46,138 bases of DNA from Clostridiales bacterium UBA1763. Lineage in GTDB: Bacteria > Bacillota > Clostridia > Oscillospirales > Oscillospiraceae. Shown here piece by piece: positions 23,676 through 31,650 of this stretch. Made by a program: the position numbers and the translations under genes. The stretch covers positions 4,979 through 51,116 of the forward strand of contig DCHB01000053.1 in the NCBI GenBank assembly GCA_002314685.1. Reading direction: 5' to 3'. The notes under the pieces are model-generated. The model had not been told where the DNA came from and made no database searches. It worked only from the letters and a program-made list of their open reading frames with translations. Every line of letters starts with the position of its first letter. Position 1 is the first letter of the stretch.

Positions 23676-26600
23676 TGCCCTCACCTCCCTCGAGAATATT
23701 CCAAACCCTTGTTGCGGCAAGCTTGGGCATGGGATTTACCTGCTCGCCGTTTTCGCCGTCGGCAAAATGACAGGCGTCAAAGTAGTCGCAGTGCAGGCAG
23801 GCATTCTCCTGCTGACTGCGGTAAAACGGGTCTGCGGCTATACTGCCCTGCTTCAGCTCGCAAGCCATTTTGCGCAGGGTTTCATCAATGTGCCGCGCGA
23901 GCAAGCCGAAGCGCTCAGCCGAGGCAAGCGCGTCTCCCGTCGGCACACCTCCCTTGAATTTCACGGGGATATACCGCGGCTTATCGGAATGCTCCATGGC
24001 GTTTATTACCTCGGGCTCATCGAGAATAAGCCCGCTTCGTTTAATCTCGTCCGCACGCTCTGACGCTATTTCCTCGTCTGACAAATCTGTCTTTGATGAG
24101 AGAATTACATCCCTCGCGGGGATATACAGCACGCCTGCGGGTACTATCGGCTTGCCGTACAAAAGCTGTCCGTTTTCGCCGAGCGAGAACAGATACAAAA
24201 GCATCTGCAAGCCCATGCCGTACCATACATCGCTGAGCGAAAAGCTCTTTTTGCCCGTCTTGTAGTCCACAACGCGCAGGTACAGTCTGCCGTCGTGCAC
24301 CCACCCGTCAACGCGGTCGGCAATGCCCGTCAGCACAAGGCTGTCGTCACCCTCGCCGAGCTTTAAGGGCGGGAGTATATCCGACTTGCCGAAGTCAAGC
24401 TCAAATGAAAGCGGCTCGAAATCCGACGCTCTGAGCTCGTCCGCCATATCCTGCACGACCTGATATACACTGCCCGTCAGTCTGCGGAAAAGATATTCAA
24501 AGCGCTTGGATTTCTCCTTGAAGTCATTGAGTGTGTCGTGCACATACTGCGCTATGTGTCCGTCGGTTATCTGCCTGAGCTTCTCATCCGTCACGGACTT
24601 AAAGCCGCCGCAGAGCATTACATCCTTAGCCGTGTGCTCAAGAATATAGTGCATGAAAATGCCCATTTCGGGCGGGGTGAAGCCCGCGGGCTCGCGGGTT
24701 TTCGCCTTGAGTCCGTACTGCATGAAATATGCAAAGCGGCAGGAGGCGAATTTATCTATCTTCGACGCGGACAGCTTGATATTTTTGCCGTAGAGAGCAT
24801 CGACGCTCCTGCGCGAAAGACTGCCGCGACTGCTCTGTGCCGCGGCACGGAGCATCTGCATACGCTCGGGCTTAAGCGTTTCAAAAAGCTGTGCCGCCGA
24901 TGCGGAGGCTGTGCCCGCGCCGTTAAAGGCATTTGCCGCAAGCTCAAGCGCGGGTGCCCTTGCATTCATCTTTATTTCGTCCGAAGCCGCCGCTTTTACC
25001 TCAAGTCCGAGGCAAGCTCTGATGCGGTTTACGACAAAAGCCGCGCGCTGAGGCTCGCCCTTTTCATCGAAGGCGCAGTAGCTTATCAGCATAGACTCAC
25101 TCGGCAGGGTGAGGCAGTTGTAGATGAGCGAAAACTCACGCCACAGCTCACTGTCGCCGACACCGCCGAGGTCAATATCCATTTCGAGCAGTCTGCGTCG
25201 CTCGTCGCGCGAGAACACGCCCGCCTCCTCACTGCTTTGCGGCAGACGCGTATCCGATGCGCCGAGTACAATAAGATGCTTTATATTTCTGCGGCGCATA
25301 CGGTCAAAGTCGCCCGCAGTCACACGGTCAAGTGCGGCGGGAATTGTGCCGACATCGTACTTTGACAGCATAAGCGTAAAGAGACGTGCAAAGCTGCTTA
25401 GCTCGGTCTGCGTGTCGCCCAAAATTGCCGCGCACTGCTCGAGTGCCGATACGGTTATATCCCACAGCTGAGCATATTCCTGCGCCGTCGCGGCTCTGCC
25501 CGATTCAACAAGCCGCCTTGATTTTTTCTCAAGGCGCTCGGCAAGTCCGAGCTCCTCCAAAAGCCCCGCAAGTGCCTTTGCCTGCTCTGCCGCGGTCTGC
25601 GCATTTTTTGCGTTTTCCGCAAAGTGCAAAAGCGGTGCTGACACCCTGCGGCGCAGTGCATTTACGCTTCTGAGCTTCTCCCGTGAGCTGTCCTCAAGCT
25701 TATCTGTAAAGCCCTCGGGATTGAGGCGCCAATCCGTGTTATCCGTCCACGCACTGCCGCGAAGCTGCCACATGAGCATATAATTTTCAAGCTCATCGCA
25801 CTCGTCGGAGCTCAAGCCGACAAGGTCGGTGCGCAGATAGCCGAGCACATCATCGCACTCCCAGCCGCCGTCTATAATCTCGTAGGCGTAGGCTATGAGT
25901 GCGGGTATGGGCTTTGCCATAAGGTCTGTTTTGCGTGCTGTATAAAGCGGCACGCCGTAGCGCGAAAACGCGCTTTCAAGCGCGAGCGAATAGTCGGAGA
26001 AGCCGCGCACGGCAACAGCAATATCGCGCCAGCGACAGCCCGTTTCGCGCACGAGCCTTAAGGCGTGTGCCGCGGCAAGCTCGCACTCCTGCGCCGCCGA
26101 GGCGGCAAGCGCTATCTGAACGCTGTCGCACTCACCCTCGTAGCGCTCGGACGAATACACAAACATCTGCTCGGTGCAGAAGCTCAGCGCCGCATTTTTA
26201 CCCGAGCTTCCCTTGAACTCCTCGAGCTCAAATTCAATCGCGTTTTCCTTAGCAAAGCCTATGAGTCTTCTTGCCATTATGCGCGTAAGCTCGAATATCT
26301 CACTGCCGCCCGAGAGGCTGTCACAGCTTATACAAAGGGTGACGCATGCACCCTTGAGCAGCAGTGCCTCGATTACCCGTCTTTCCTGCGCGGTGAAGTC
26401 GGTGAAGCCGTCTATGTAAATGCTCGTTTTTTCGTCAATCGAGCTCACCTCAATCTGACGGGCAAGCACCGTCAATCTGTCGGTGGGGTCTGCGTGACCG
26501 TTTGCCGTCACGGCATCGTAAGCCTCCAGAAGGAGCGACAAATCATGCAGCTTATCCGACAGTGCACCGACACACTCGTTCGATGCCTGCATAAGCTGTT

Positions 26601-27003
26601 CGGGACTGACGCAGGCGGTTTTGAGCTCATCAATCGCCGAGAGCAGGACCGTCTGAAGCTCCGCCTTTCTGCGTGCGGCGGGATACATTCTAAGACGCGA
26701 GTACAGTCCGTCTGCGGCAAGCGCCATGCACAGCAGTCTGCCGCCCTTGTCGAGATAAGGCACTGCGGCACCGCCGAGCTCGGAGCTCAGCTTTCTCGCA
26801 AACGCCGTGAAGCTCAGCACCTCGGCATACAGCGACAGACTGTCGCCGCATCTTTCGCACAGCTCGCGCTCAGCCTCATGGCTGTACTGCTCGGGGACGA
26901 GCAATACCGAATTGCCCTCCTGCCTTCTGACAGCGTCGGCTATCTCCGCCATTATTGCGGCACTTTTACCCGTGCCCGCTTTTCCGATTATTATTCTGAG
27001 CAT
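23668..27003 (-). CDS. addB: ATP-dependent helicase/nuclease subunit B
   Basis: AddB is the partner of AddA: it scans for the recombination hotspot and holds the second nuclease. This 1111-residue protein has a Walker A loop GKAGTGKS at 7-14 and a C-terminal nuclease domain with VVDYKTGKKSF. The final CLHCDYFDAC gives three cysteines spaced as in the AddB iron-sulfur cluster, with a fourth expected upstream (ASCRFAYFMQYG). The ATG at 27003 follows GGTGAG; an upstream start at 27036 lies inside the -10. addB-addA form one operon. Confidence 0.96.
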   Translation of the reverse strand: MLRIIIGKAGTGKSAAIMAEIADAVRRQEGNSVLLVPEQYSHEAERELCERCGDSLSLYAEVLSFTAFARKLSSELGGAAVPYLDKGGRLLCMALAADGLYSRLRMYPAARRKAELQTVLLSAIDELKTACVSPEQLMQASNECVGALSDKLHDLSLLLEAYDAVTANGHADPTDRLTVLARQIEVSSIDEKTSIYIDGFTDFTAQERRVIEALLLKGACVTLCISCDSLSGGSEIFELTRIMARRLIGFAKENAIEFELEEFKGSSGKNAALSFCTEQMFVYSSERYEGECDSVQIALAASAAQECELAAAHALRLVRETGCRWRDIAVAVRGFSDYSLALESAFSRYGVPLYTARKTDLMAKPIPALIAYAYEIIDGGWECDDVLGYLRTDLVGLSSDECDELENYMLMWQLRGSAWTDNTDWRLNPEGFTDKLEDSSREKLRSVNALRRRVSAPLLHFAENAKNAQTAAEQAKALAGLLEELGLAERLEKKSRRLVESGRAATAQEYAQLWDITVSALEQCAAILGDTQTELSSFARLFTLMLSKYDVGTIPAALDRVTAGDFDRMRRRNIKHLIVLGASDTRLPQSSEEAGVFSRDERRRLLEMDIDLGGVGDSELWREFSLIYNCLTLPSESMLISYCAFDEKGEPQRAAFVVNRIRACLGLEVKAAASDEIKMNARAPALELAANAFNGAGTASASAAQLFETLKPERMQMLRAAAQSSRGSLSRRSVDALYGKNIKLSASKIDKFASCRFAYFMQYGLKAKTREPAGFTPPEMGIFMHYILEHTAKDVMLCGGFKSVTDEKLRQITDGHIAQYVHDTLNDFKEKSKRFEYLFRRLTGSVYQVVQDMADELRASDFEPLSFELDFGKSDILPPLKLGEGDDSLVLTGIADRVDGWVHDGRLYLRVVDYKTGKKSFSLSDVWYGMGLQMLLYLFSLGENGQLLYGKPIVPAGVLYIPARDVILSSKTDLSDEEIASERADEIKRSGLILDEPEVINAMEHSDKPRYIPVKFKGGVPTGDALASAERFGLLARHIDETLRKMACELKQGSIAADPFYRSQQENACLHCDYFDACHFADGENGEQVNPMPKLAATRVWNILEGGEGNG

Positions 27004-27034
27004 TTTCTCACCGCCGTCTTTCCGATTTTTTATC

Positions 27035-27063
27035 ATTTTATCAAACTAATTCCGCAATCGCAA
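27035..27063 (-). promoter_or_regulatory. addB-addA promoter
   Basis: On the minus strand TTGCGA (27058-27063), 17 bases and TAAAAT (27035-27040) lie 31 bases before the addB ATG. Confidence 0.6.
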
Positions 27064-27098
27064 GAGCAAGTGCTCTTGCCTAAACATTGACAATGTTT
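27060..27098. promoter_or_regulatory. Two adjacent palindromes between divergent promoters
   Basis: GCAAGAGCA (27060-27068) mirrors TGCTCTTGC (27071-27079) and overlaps the addB -35. AAACATTG (27082-27089) and CAATGTTT (27091-27098) form a second perfect palindrome around one A. They may be operators or a compact divergent regulatory node. Confidence 0.5.
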
Positions 27099-27112
27099 TT
27101 GCCCGTTTTGTG

Positions 27113-27141
27113 TTGAAACAGCTCCGTCAAAGTGCTACAAT
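27113..27141 (+). promoter_or_regulatory. Promoter of the aminotransferase gene
   Basis: TTGAAA (27113-27118), a 17-base spacer and TACAAT (27136-27141) give a strong sigma-A match, with start near 27148 and a leader of about 170 bases. Confidence 0.7.
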
Positions 27142-27155
27142 AATGTTGCTGATTT

Positions 27156-27188
27156 CGGGCGGTTTTCCGTGATTTTCGCCCGTTTTTT
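27156..27188 (+). terminator. Terminator-like hairpin in the aminotransferase leader
   Basis: CGGGCG (27156-27161) pairs with CGCCCG (27177-27182) and is followed by six T. It lies right after the predicted transcription start, so it would cut transcription early unless bypassed. The remaining leader to 27318 is AT-rich with no other clear element. Confidence 0.55.
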
Positions 27189-27318
27189 AGCTTTTTGTTC
27201 CGAATTTAATACATATTGGTCTGTGGATTATTCTATTGCACCGTATGCGGCAAAATCGGTACATATATTACTTTTTTTGCATTTTCAATAAAACATATTT
27301 GAAAGGAAGAATTATTTG

Positions 27319-28515
27319 ATGAAGTTTTCAAGCAAGATTGAAAAATGCGGTCTTTCCCCCATGCGTAAGTTTGCTCCCTATGCAAACGAGGCTCTCAAGG
27401 CAGGCAAGAAGCTGTACCACCTGAACATCGGTCAGCCCGATATTGCAACTCCCGAGGCATACTTTGAGGCAGTCAAGAGCTTCTCTCAGCCCGTTCTGGC
27501 TTATGCTCCCTCCGACGGTGTTCCCGAGATGATCAACGCTGTTGTTGACTACTACGCAAAGATTGATGCTCCCATCACCAACAAGCAGGTTCTTATCTCC
27601 ACGGGCGGCTCCGAGGCACTGCAGATGGCTCTGTCCTGCATCCTCGAGGACGGCGACGAGATTATCGTTCCCGAGCCCTTCTACCCCAACTACACCACCT
27701 TCATCACCATGACAGGTGCAACCGTTCGCCCCATCACCACCAAGCCCGAGGAGGGCTACAAGTTCGCAATCCGCGAGCGCGTTGAGGCTTGCATCAACGA
27801 GAACACCCGCGCAATCATGTTCACCAACCCCGGCAACCCCACCGGCACCGTTATGACCGCTGAGGAGCTCAAGCTCATGGCTGACATTGCCAAGGAGCAC
27901 AACCTGTTCATCATCGGCGACGAGGTTTACCGTGAATTCGTTTACGGCGGCGAGAAGCTCATGAGCCTGCTTCAGCTTGAGGGCTACGAGGAAAATGTCA
28001 TCGTAATAGACTCCGTTTCCAAGCGTTTCTCCGCCTGCGGCGCACGCATCGGCTGCATGATTACCCGCAACGAGGAGCTTTACAACAACGCAATGAAGTG
28101 GTGCCAGGGCCGTCTGTGCGCATCCACAATCGACCAGGTCGCATCCGCGGCACTCTACACCGTAGGTCCCGAGTACTTCGACGCTGTCCGCAAGGAATAC
28201 TGCGCACGCAAGGACTGCCTCGTTGAAGGTCTGAAGAAGATTGACGGCGTTGTATATTCCGAGCCCAAGGGCGCATTCTATGTCATGGCGGCACTGCCCG
28301 TTGACGACGCAGAGAAGCTGCAGATGTTCATGCTTCAGGAGTGGGACGACAACGGCGAGACACTCATGTTCACCCCCGCAGAGAGCTTCTACAAGACTCC
28401 CAACACGGGCAAGAACGAAATCCGCATGGCTTATGTAATTAACGAGGCGGATATCGCCCGTTCAATGGAGCTTCTCAAGAAGGGCATTGAGGCTTACAAC
28501 GCAAAGAACAAATAA
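27319..28515 (+). CDS. PLP-dependent class I aminotransferase (AspB-like)
   Basis: This 398-residue fold-type I aminotransferase has YAPSDGVPEM, the STGGSEAL cofactor phosphate loop, FTNPGNPTGTV and IGDEVYREFVYGG. The PLP lysine lies in DSVSKRFSACGARIGC. It probably transfers amino groups between aspartate or another amino acid and 2-oxoglutarate; the exact substrate is not readable. The ATG at 27319 follows AAAGGAAG. Codon choice differs from the flanking genes, with strong use of AAC, ATC, ACC and AAG, as expected for a very highly expressed gene. It is monocistronic on the plus strand, between strong regulatory sequences. Confidence 0.92.
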   Translation: MKFSSKIEKCGLSPMRKFAPYANEALKAGKKLYHLNIGQPDIATPEAYFEAVKSFSQPVLAYAPSDGVPEMINAVVDYYAKIDAPITNKQVLISTGGSEALQMALSCILEDGDEIIVPEPFYPNYTTFITMTGATVRPITTKPEEGYKFAIRERVEACINENTRAIMFTNPGNPTGTVMTAEELKLMADIAKEHNLFIIGDEVYREFVYGGEKLMSLLQLEGYEENVIVIDSVSKRFSACGARIGCMITRNEELYNNAMKWCQGRLCASTIDQVASAALYTVGPEYFDAVRKEYCARKDCLVEGLKKIDGVVYSEPKGAFYVMAALPVDDAEKLQMFMLQEWDDNGETLMFTPAESFYKTPNTGKNEIRMAYVINEADIARSMELLKKGIEAYNAKNK

Positions 28516-28528
28516 TCGCTTAAAAACG

Positions 28529-28563
28529 AAAAAAGAGTGCACCGTGCGGTGCACTCTTTTTTT
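28529..28563. terminator. Bidirectional terminator after the aminotransferase gene
   Basis: GAGTGCACC (28535-28543) pairs with GGTGCACTC (28548-28556), flanked by an A-run and seven T. It serves the aminotransferase gene and the convergent small gene ending at 28562. Confidence 0.9.
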
Positions 28564-28777
28564 ACATATTCAGCTCGTATATCTCATCGTAAATCTCGTC
28601 TGCGAGCAGACCGAAGTCGTTGAGCTTTTCGTATTTAGGTGCCTCAAAGCCCTTGTCGTCAATCATTTCGTAGAGCATTTTAAGCGCATTATAGCTGTTT
28701 TCGGCGTTCAGTGCCTCGGGAAGATTTTCCTCTAAAAATGCTTTTGCTCTTTCGCTTATATTATACTTGATTTCCAT
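28562..28777 (-). CDS. Small hypothetical protein
   Basis: This 71-residue acidic, helical protein (start MEIKYNISERAKAF) has no membrane segment, cysteine motif or family I recognise. GGGGGACGG precedes the ATG at 28777, and the start overlaps the end of the RarD-like gene by 17 bases. It is therefore very likely translated as the last gene of the ClC-RarD operon. A shared transcript alone does not show a shared function. Confidence 0.7.
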   Translation of the reverse strand: MEIKYNISERAKAFLEENLPEALNAENSYNALKMLYEMIDDKGFEAPKYEKLNDFGLLADEIYDEIYELNM

Positions 28778-29648
28778 TTTCCGTCCCCCTGTTCTTTTTT
28801 GCATCTATAATCTGACTTGCCGTGAAAATAATAATTGCCGTTATGAAAAAGGCAAAGCTCGTAAGCTGACTTTCAGAGAAGCTTTCGCCTCTTATATATC
28901 CGCAGATAAGATTGAAGGTCGGCGCAAGATACTGCGCAAAGCACATAATCAGAAGCGGCAGACGCGACACACATCTTGAATACAAGAACATCGGCAGTGC
29001 CGTAATAAATCCCGAGCCGACGAGAAGAAGGTAGCTCGAATGCGGTATTGCCGCAAGCTCCTGACGCTTGAAAAGGAGCATGAAAATAATTGCGGGCAGT
29101 GTCATAATAAGCGTCTCAACCGCGATGCTGAGTATGCCGTCGAGCTTGACATTTTTCTTGATTACAGCATACACCGCCCAGTTAAAGGCAATGACAAGCG
29201 AGATATACGGCACACTGCCGAACGCCACTATGCTCACCGCGACACCCGCTATCGCCACGAATAGCGCCGCAAGCTGTCCCTTGCCGCAGTGCTCCTTGTA
29301 AATGAGTGCGCCGACTGCGAAAAGAATAAGCGGATTTATGTAATAGCCGAGGCTGACATCGAGAATATGTCCCGAATTTACAACGACGATGAACACCGTC
29401 CAGTCGGCAAGCAGGAATATTGCCGCGGGTACAAGCAGCTTCATTATGCTTTTGTCGCAGAACACCGCCTTCAGCTCGGGCAGACGCTTCTGAAGTGCCA
29501 GAATGAGCACCGAAAACATTGCCGCGAAAACAATTCTCAGCGGCATTATCGTCATCGACTCAATATCACCCAACAGTGCCCAGTACAGCGGCTGAAAGCC
29601 CCAGATAATGTAGCTTGAAAACAGTGCCGCCGCATCCTTTTTTCCCAT
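28761..29648 (-). CDS. rarD: RarD/EamA-family permease
   Basis: This 295-residue membrane protein has about ten hydrophobic segments and the RarD opening AALFSSYIIWGFQPLYWALL. It continues with MPLRIVFAAMFSVLILALQKR and the later LGYYINPLILFAVGALIYKE and QYLAPTFNLICGY. RarD belongs to the drug/metabolite transporter superfamily; it was named for a chloramphenicol-sensitivity phenotype, and its substrate is unknown. The ATG at 29648 is preferred because GGTGAG sits just before it; a GTG at 29657 lies within that ribosome site. The gene follows the ClC gene with no gap to speak of. Confidence 0.88.
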   Translation of the reverse strand: MGKKDAAALFSSYIIWGFQPLYWALLGDIESMTIMPLRIVFAAMFSVLILALQKRLPELKAVFCDKSIMKLLVPAAIFLLADWTVFIVVVNSGHILDVSLGYYINPLILFAVGALIYKEHCGKGQLAALFVAIAGVAVSIVAFGSVPYISLVIAFNWAVYAVIKKNVKLDGILSIAVETLIMTLPAIIFMLLFKRQELAAIPHSSYLLLVGSGFITALPMFLYSRCVSRLPLLIMCFAQYLAPTFNLICGYIRGESFSESQLTSFAFFITAIIIFTASQIIDAKKNRGTENGNQV

Positions 29649-29657
29649 CGTGCTCAC

Positions 29658-30911
29658 CTACCTTGCATAGCGGTTAATAAACTCCGCCCTTGTCTTAGAG
29701 TAAATGATTTTTTGACTGCTGTAAAGACCGAAATAGCCCGAAAGCATATAAGAAATTCCGCAGGCTATTGCAAAATAGACAATATTGCCCGCGCCGAACA
29801 GCTCAACGCTCAGAATAAGCGAGGCAACAGGGCAGTTGACCGCGCCGCAAAACAGTGCAACAAGTGCGATTGCCGCGGCAAGCTCCGCGGGCATACCGAG
29901 CAGAGGTCCCGCAACACAGCCGAGGCTTGCGCCGATGAAAAACGTCGGCACGATCTCGCCGCCCTTAAAGCCGAAGCCTATCGTCACGGCGGTGAATACT
30001 ATCTTCCAGAAAAACGCCCATGTCGGTGCGGTGCCTTCATTGAGTGCAGACTCTATGACCTGCGTGCCGACACCGTTGTAGTCGTAGCTTCCGACAAGAA
30101 GCGTCAGCGCTATAACAAGCACGCCGCCTATGACGGTGCGCAGATAAATGCTCTTGATTTTTTCTGCGGCAAAGCGCTCGGTTGAGTGCATTGCAACGCA
30201 GAGCACTATGCTTACCACGGCGCACAATACGCCGAGAACACAGGTGCGAAGCGACATGGAAACCGTCAGCGGTACAAGCGCACAGTCAAAGCTCATCGGC
30301 TGTATGCCGCAAAGCCGCGAAATGCCGTATGCGACGAGTGATGCCGCGAGGCATGGAATTAGCCCCGAATAGTACAAAACGCCGACAGAGATGACCTCGA
30401 GGGCAAATACGACCGCCGTCAGCGGTGTTCCGAACAGTGCGGCAAAAACCGCGCTCATGCCGCAGAGTGTGACAAGCGGCATATCCTTTTCGTCGAGGTG
30501 CAGAAGCCTGCCCACGCGAAAGCCGATGCCGCCGCCGATTTGAAGTGCCGCGCCCTCTCTGCCCGCAGAGCCGCCGACAAGATGCGTAATCGCCGTTGCG
30601 ATGAATATTACGGGGATAAGCAGTACGGGCACGCGCTGTCCCTCGTGAACGGAGTCTATTATTCTGTTTGTGCCCGCGCCCTCGGTTTTCGTCACGCGGT
30701 AAAGTGCCGCGATGATGATGCCGCCGACGGGCAGGAGGAATATAAGCCACGGGTGCTCACCGCGAAATCCCGTTACCCAGCTGACCGTGAGGTTAAACGC
30801 CGAGCCGACAAGTCCGCACACGGCACCCGTCACGGCTGACAGAAACACCCAACGGTAGAAGGTGCGAAAATATATTCCCACATGGTAAGCGGTGCTTTTG
30901 AGCTTTGCCAC
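29658..30911 (-). CDS. ClC-family antiporter, probably CLC-F (fluoride/proton) type
   Basis: This 417-residue ClC membrane protein has about ten or more helices and no CBS domains. The gating glutamate is in GGSAGREGAALQIGGG. The first selectivity loop reads EGAGTNRIID instead of the usual GSGIP. The GxFxP loop reads FKGGEIVPTFFIGA, with a glutamate where chloride ClCs have a hydrophobic residue. Both changes recall the CLC-F branch, which exports fluoride with proton exchange. No fluoride riboswitch is visible in the short leader. The GTG at 30911 is chosen because a perfect GGAGGTGA lies 8 bases upstream. Confidence 0.85.
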   Translation of the reverse strand: MAKLKSTAYHVGIYFRTFYRWVFLSAVTGAVCGLVGSAFNLTVSWVTGFRGEHPWLIFLLPVGGIIIAALYRVTKTEGAGTNRIIDSVHEGQRVPVLLIPVIFIATAITHLVGGSAGREGAALQIGGGIGFRVGRLLHLDEKDMPLVTLCGMSAVFAALFGTPLTAVVFALEVISVGVLYYSGLIPCLAASLVAYGISRLCGIQPMSFDCALVPLTVSMSLRTCVLGVLCAVVSIVLCVAMHSTERFAAEKIKSIYLRTVIGGVLVIALTLLVGSYDYNGVGTQVIESALNEGTAPTWAFFWKIVFTAVTIGFGFKGGEIVPTFFIGASLGCVAGPLLGMPAELAAAIALVALFCGAVNCPVASLILSVELFGAGNIVYFAIACGISYMLSGYFGLYSSQKIIYSKTRAEFINRYAR

Positions 30912-30948
30912 GGCATTCACCTCCAGAGCTTTTTTCAATAACTTATAC

Positions 30949-30977
30949 AATATATAGCTAAATTTTTCCCTTGTCCA
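30949..30977 (-). promoter_or_regulatory. Promoter of the ClC-RarD operon
   Basis: On the minus strand TGGACA (30972-30977), 17 bases and TATATT (30949-30954) precede the GTG start by 37 bases. Confidence 0.65.
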
Positions 30978-31018
30978 GTGGTTTTATTTGCCGCGGGGCA
31001 GAATTTTGAAAACTTCTC

Positions 31019-31047
31019 TTGATTTTTGCCCGCCGATTGGTTACAAT
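31019..31047 (+). promoter_or_regulatory. Promoter of the PH-domain gene
   Basis: TTGATT (31019-31024), 17 bases and TACAAT (31042-31047) lie 33 bases before the ATG, divergent from the ClC promoter. Confidence 0.65.
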
Positions 31048-31080
31048 GTAATGCACATGACTACATAAGGAGTGGCGAAT

Positions 31081-31482
31081 ATGGCAAAGCTCGTATCGAC
31101 TATTGTAGAACTGTGGCACGACAGAAAACGCATTTTCGGTCTGCCCATCACATTTACAAGATATGCTCTCAGCGAGGACCGTCTGTTTCTCAAGCGCGGT
31201 TTTCTGAATGTCAGTCAGGACGAGGTCGTTTTGTACCGTGTGCGTGACCTGCGTGTGAGAATAAGCCTGTGGCAGAGAATATTCGGCGTCGGCACCGTGA
31301 CTGTTGTTTCAACGGACAAGAGCATTCCCGAGCTTGTTTTGAAGAATATCCGTCAGCCTAACGAGGTCAAGGAGCTTATTCACGAGTACGTCGAGAAGAT
31401 GAAGATTGCACGCCGCATGAGAGTCGGCGAGATGAGCATGGACATCGACGACGATTCCTTCGCCTTTGAGGATAACAATTAA
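31081..31482 (+). CDS. Bacterial PH-domain (YdbT/DUF304-like) protein
   Basis: This 133-residue protein has no membrane segment. Its core (ITFTRYALSEDRLFLKRGFLNVSQDEVVLYRVRDLRV, then FGVGTVTVVSTDKS and LVLKNIRQPNEVKELI) follows the pattern of bacterial pleckstrin-homology domains. An acidic tail (DIDDDSFAFEDN) ends it. Such stand-alone PH proteins are widespread in Clostridia and their role is unknown. AAGGAG lies 8 bases before the ATG. It is followed by tRNA-Ser after 28 bases and may share its transcript. Confidence 0.82.
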   Translation: MAKLVSTIVELWHDRKRIFGLPITFTRYALSEDRLFLKRGFLNVSQDEVVLYRVRDLRVRISLWQRIFGVGTVTVVSTDKSIPELVLKNIRQPNEVKELIHEYVEKMKIARRMRVGEMSMDIDDDSFAFEDNN

Positions 31483-31510
31483 AAAAACATCGGCAACGGT
31501 GTTTACATAC

Positions 31511-31601
31511 GGAGGGTTATCGAAGTGGTCATAACGGGGCTGACTCGAAATCAGTTAGCGAGTAACATCGCTCAAGGGTTCGAATCCCTTACCCTCCGCC
31601 A
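31511..31601 (+). tRNA. tRNA-Ser (anticodon CGA)
   Basis: Acceptor arms GGAGGGT (31511-31517) and ACCCTCC (31591-31597) pair perfectly, followed by G and an encoded CCA. The anticodon stem GCTGA/TCAGT encloses loop CTCGAAA, giving anticodon CGA. A long variable arm (GCGAG/CGCT) and the T-loop GGTTCGAATCC are typical of tRNA-Ser. It decodes UCG. Confidence 0.96.
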
Positions 31602-31606
31602 AAGCG

Positions 31607-31635
31607 AAAAAGCAGAGCTTATGCTCTGCTTTTTT
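31607..31635. terminator. Terminator after tRNA-Ser, probably bidirectional
   Basis: A 12-bp stem (31607-31618 with 31623-31634) has loop TTAT. Its T-run serves the tRNA, and its A-run can serve the convergent ABC operon ending at 31651. Confidence 0.88.
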
Positions 31636-31650
31636 GCTTTATCTTGTTAT

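Noticed and set aside
6311..27080. Shared GGCAAGAGC core in the 6311-6350 hairpin and the 27060-27080 palindrome as a dispersed repeat family
   Set aside because: Only two copies of a nine-base core were noticed, with different loops and contexts; this is compatible with chance.
30912..30948. Fluoride riboswitch before the ClC gene
   Set aside because: The leader is only about 30 bases from the predicted start and lacks the conserved riboswitch core.
31511..31601. tRNA-Ser as an integration site
   Set aside because: No integrase, direct repeat of the tRNA 3' end or mobile genes lie nearby.
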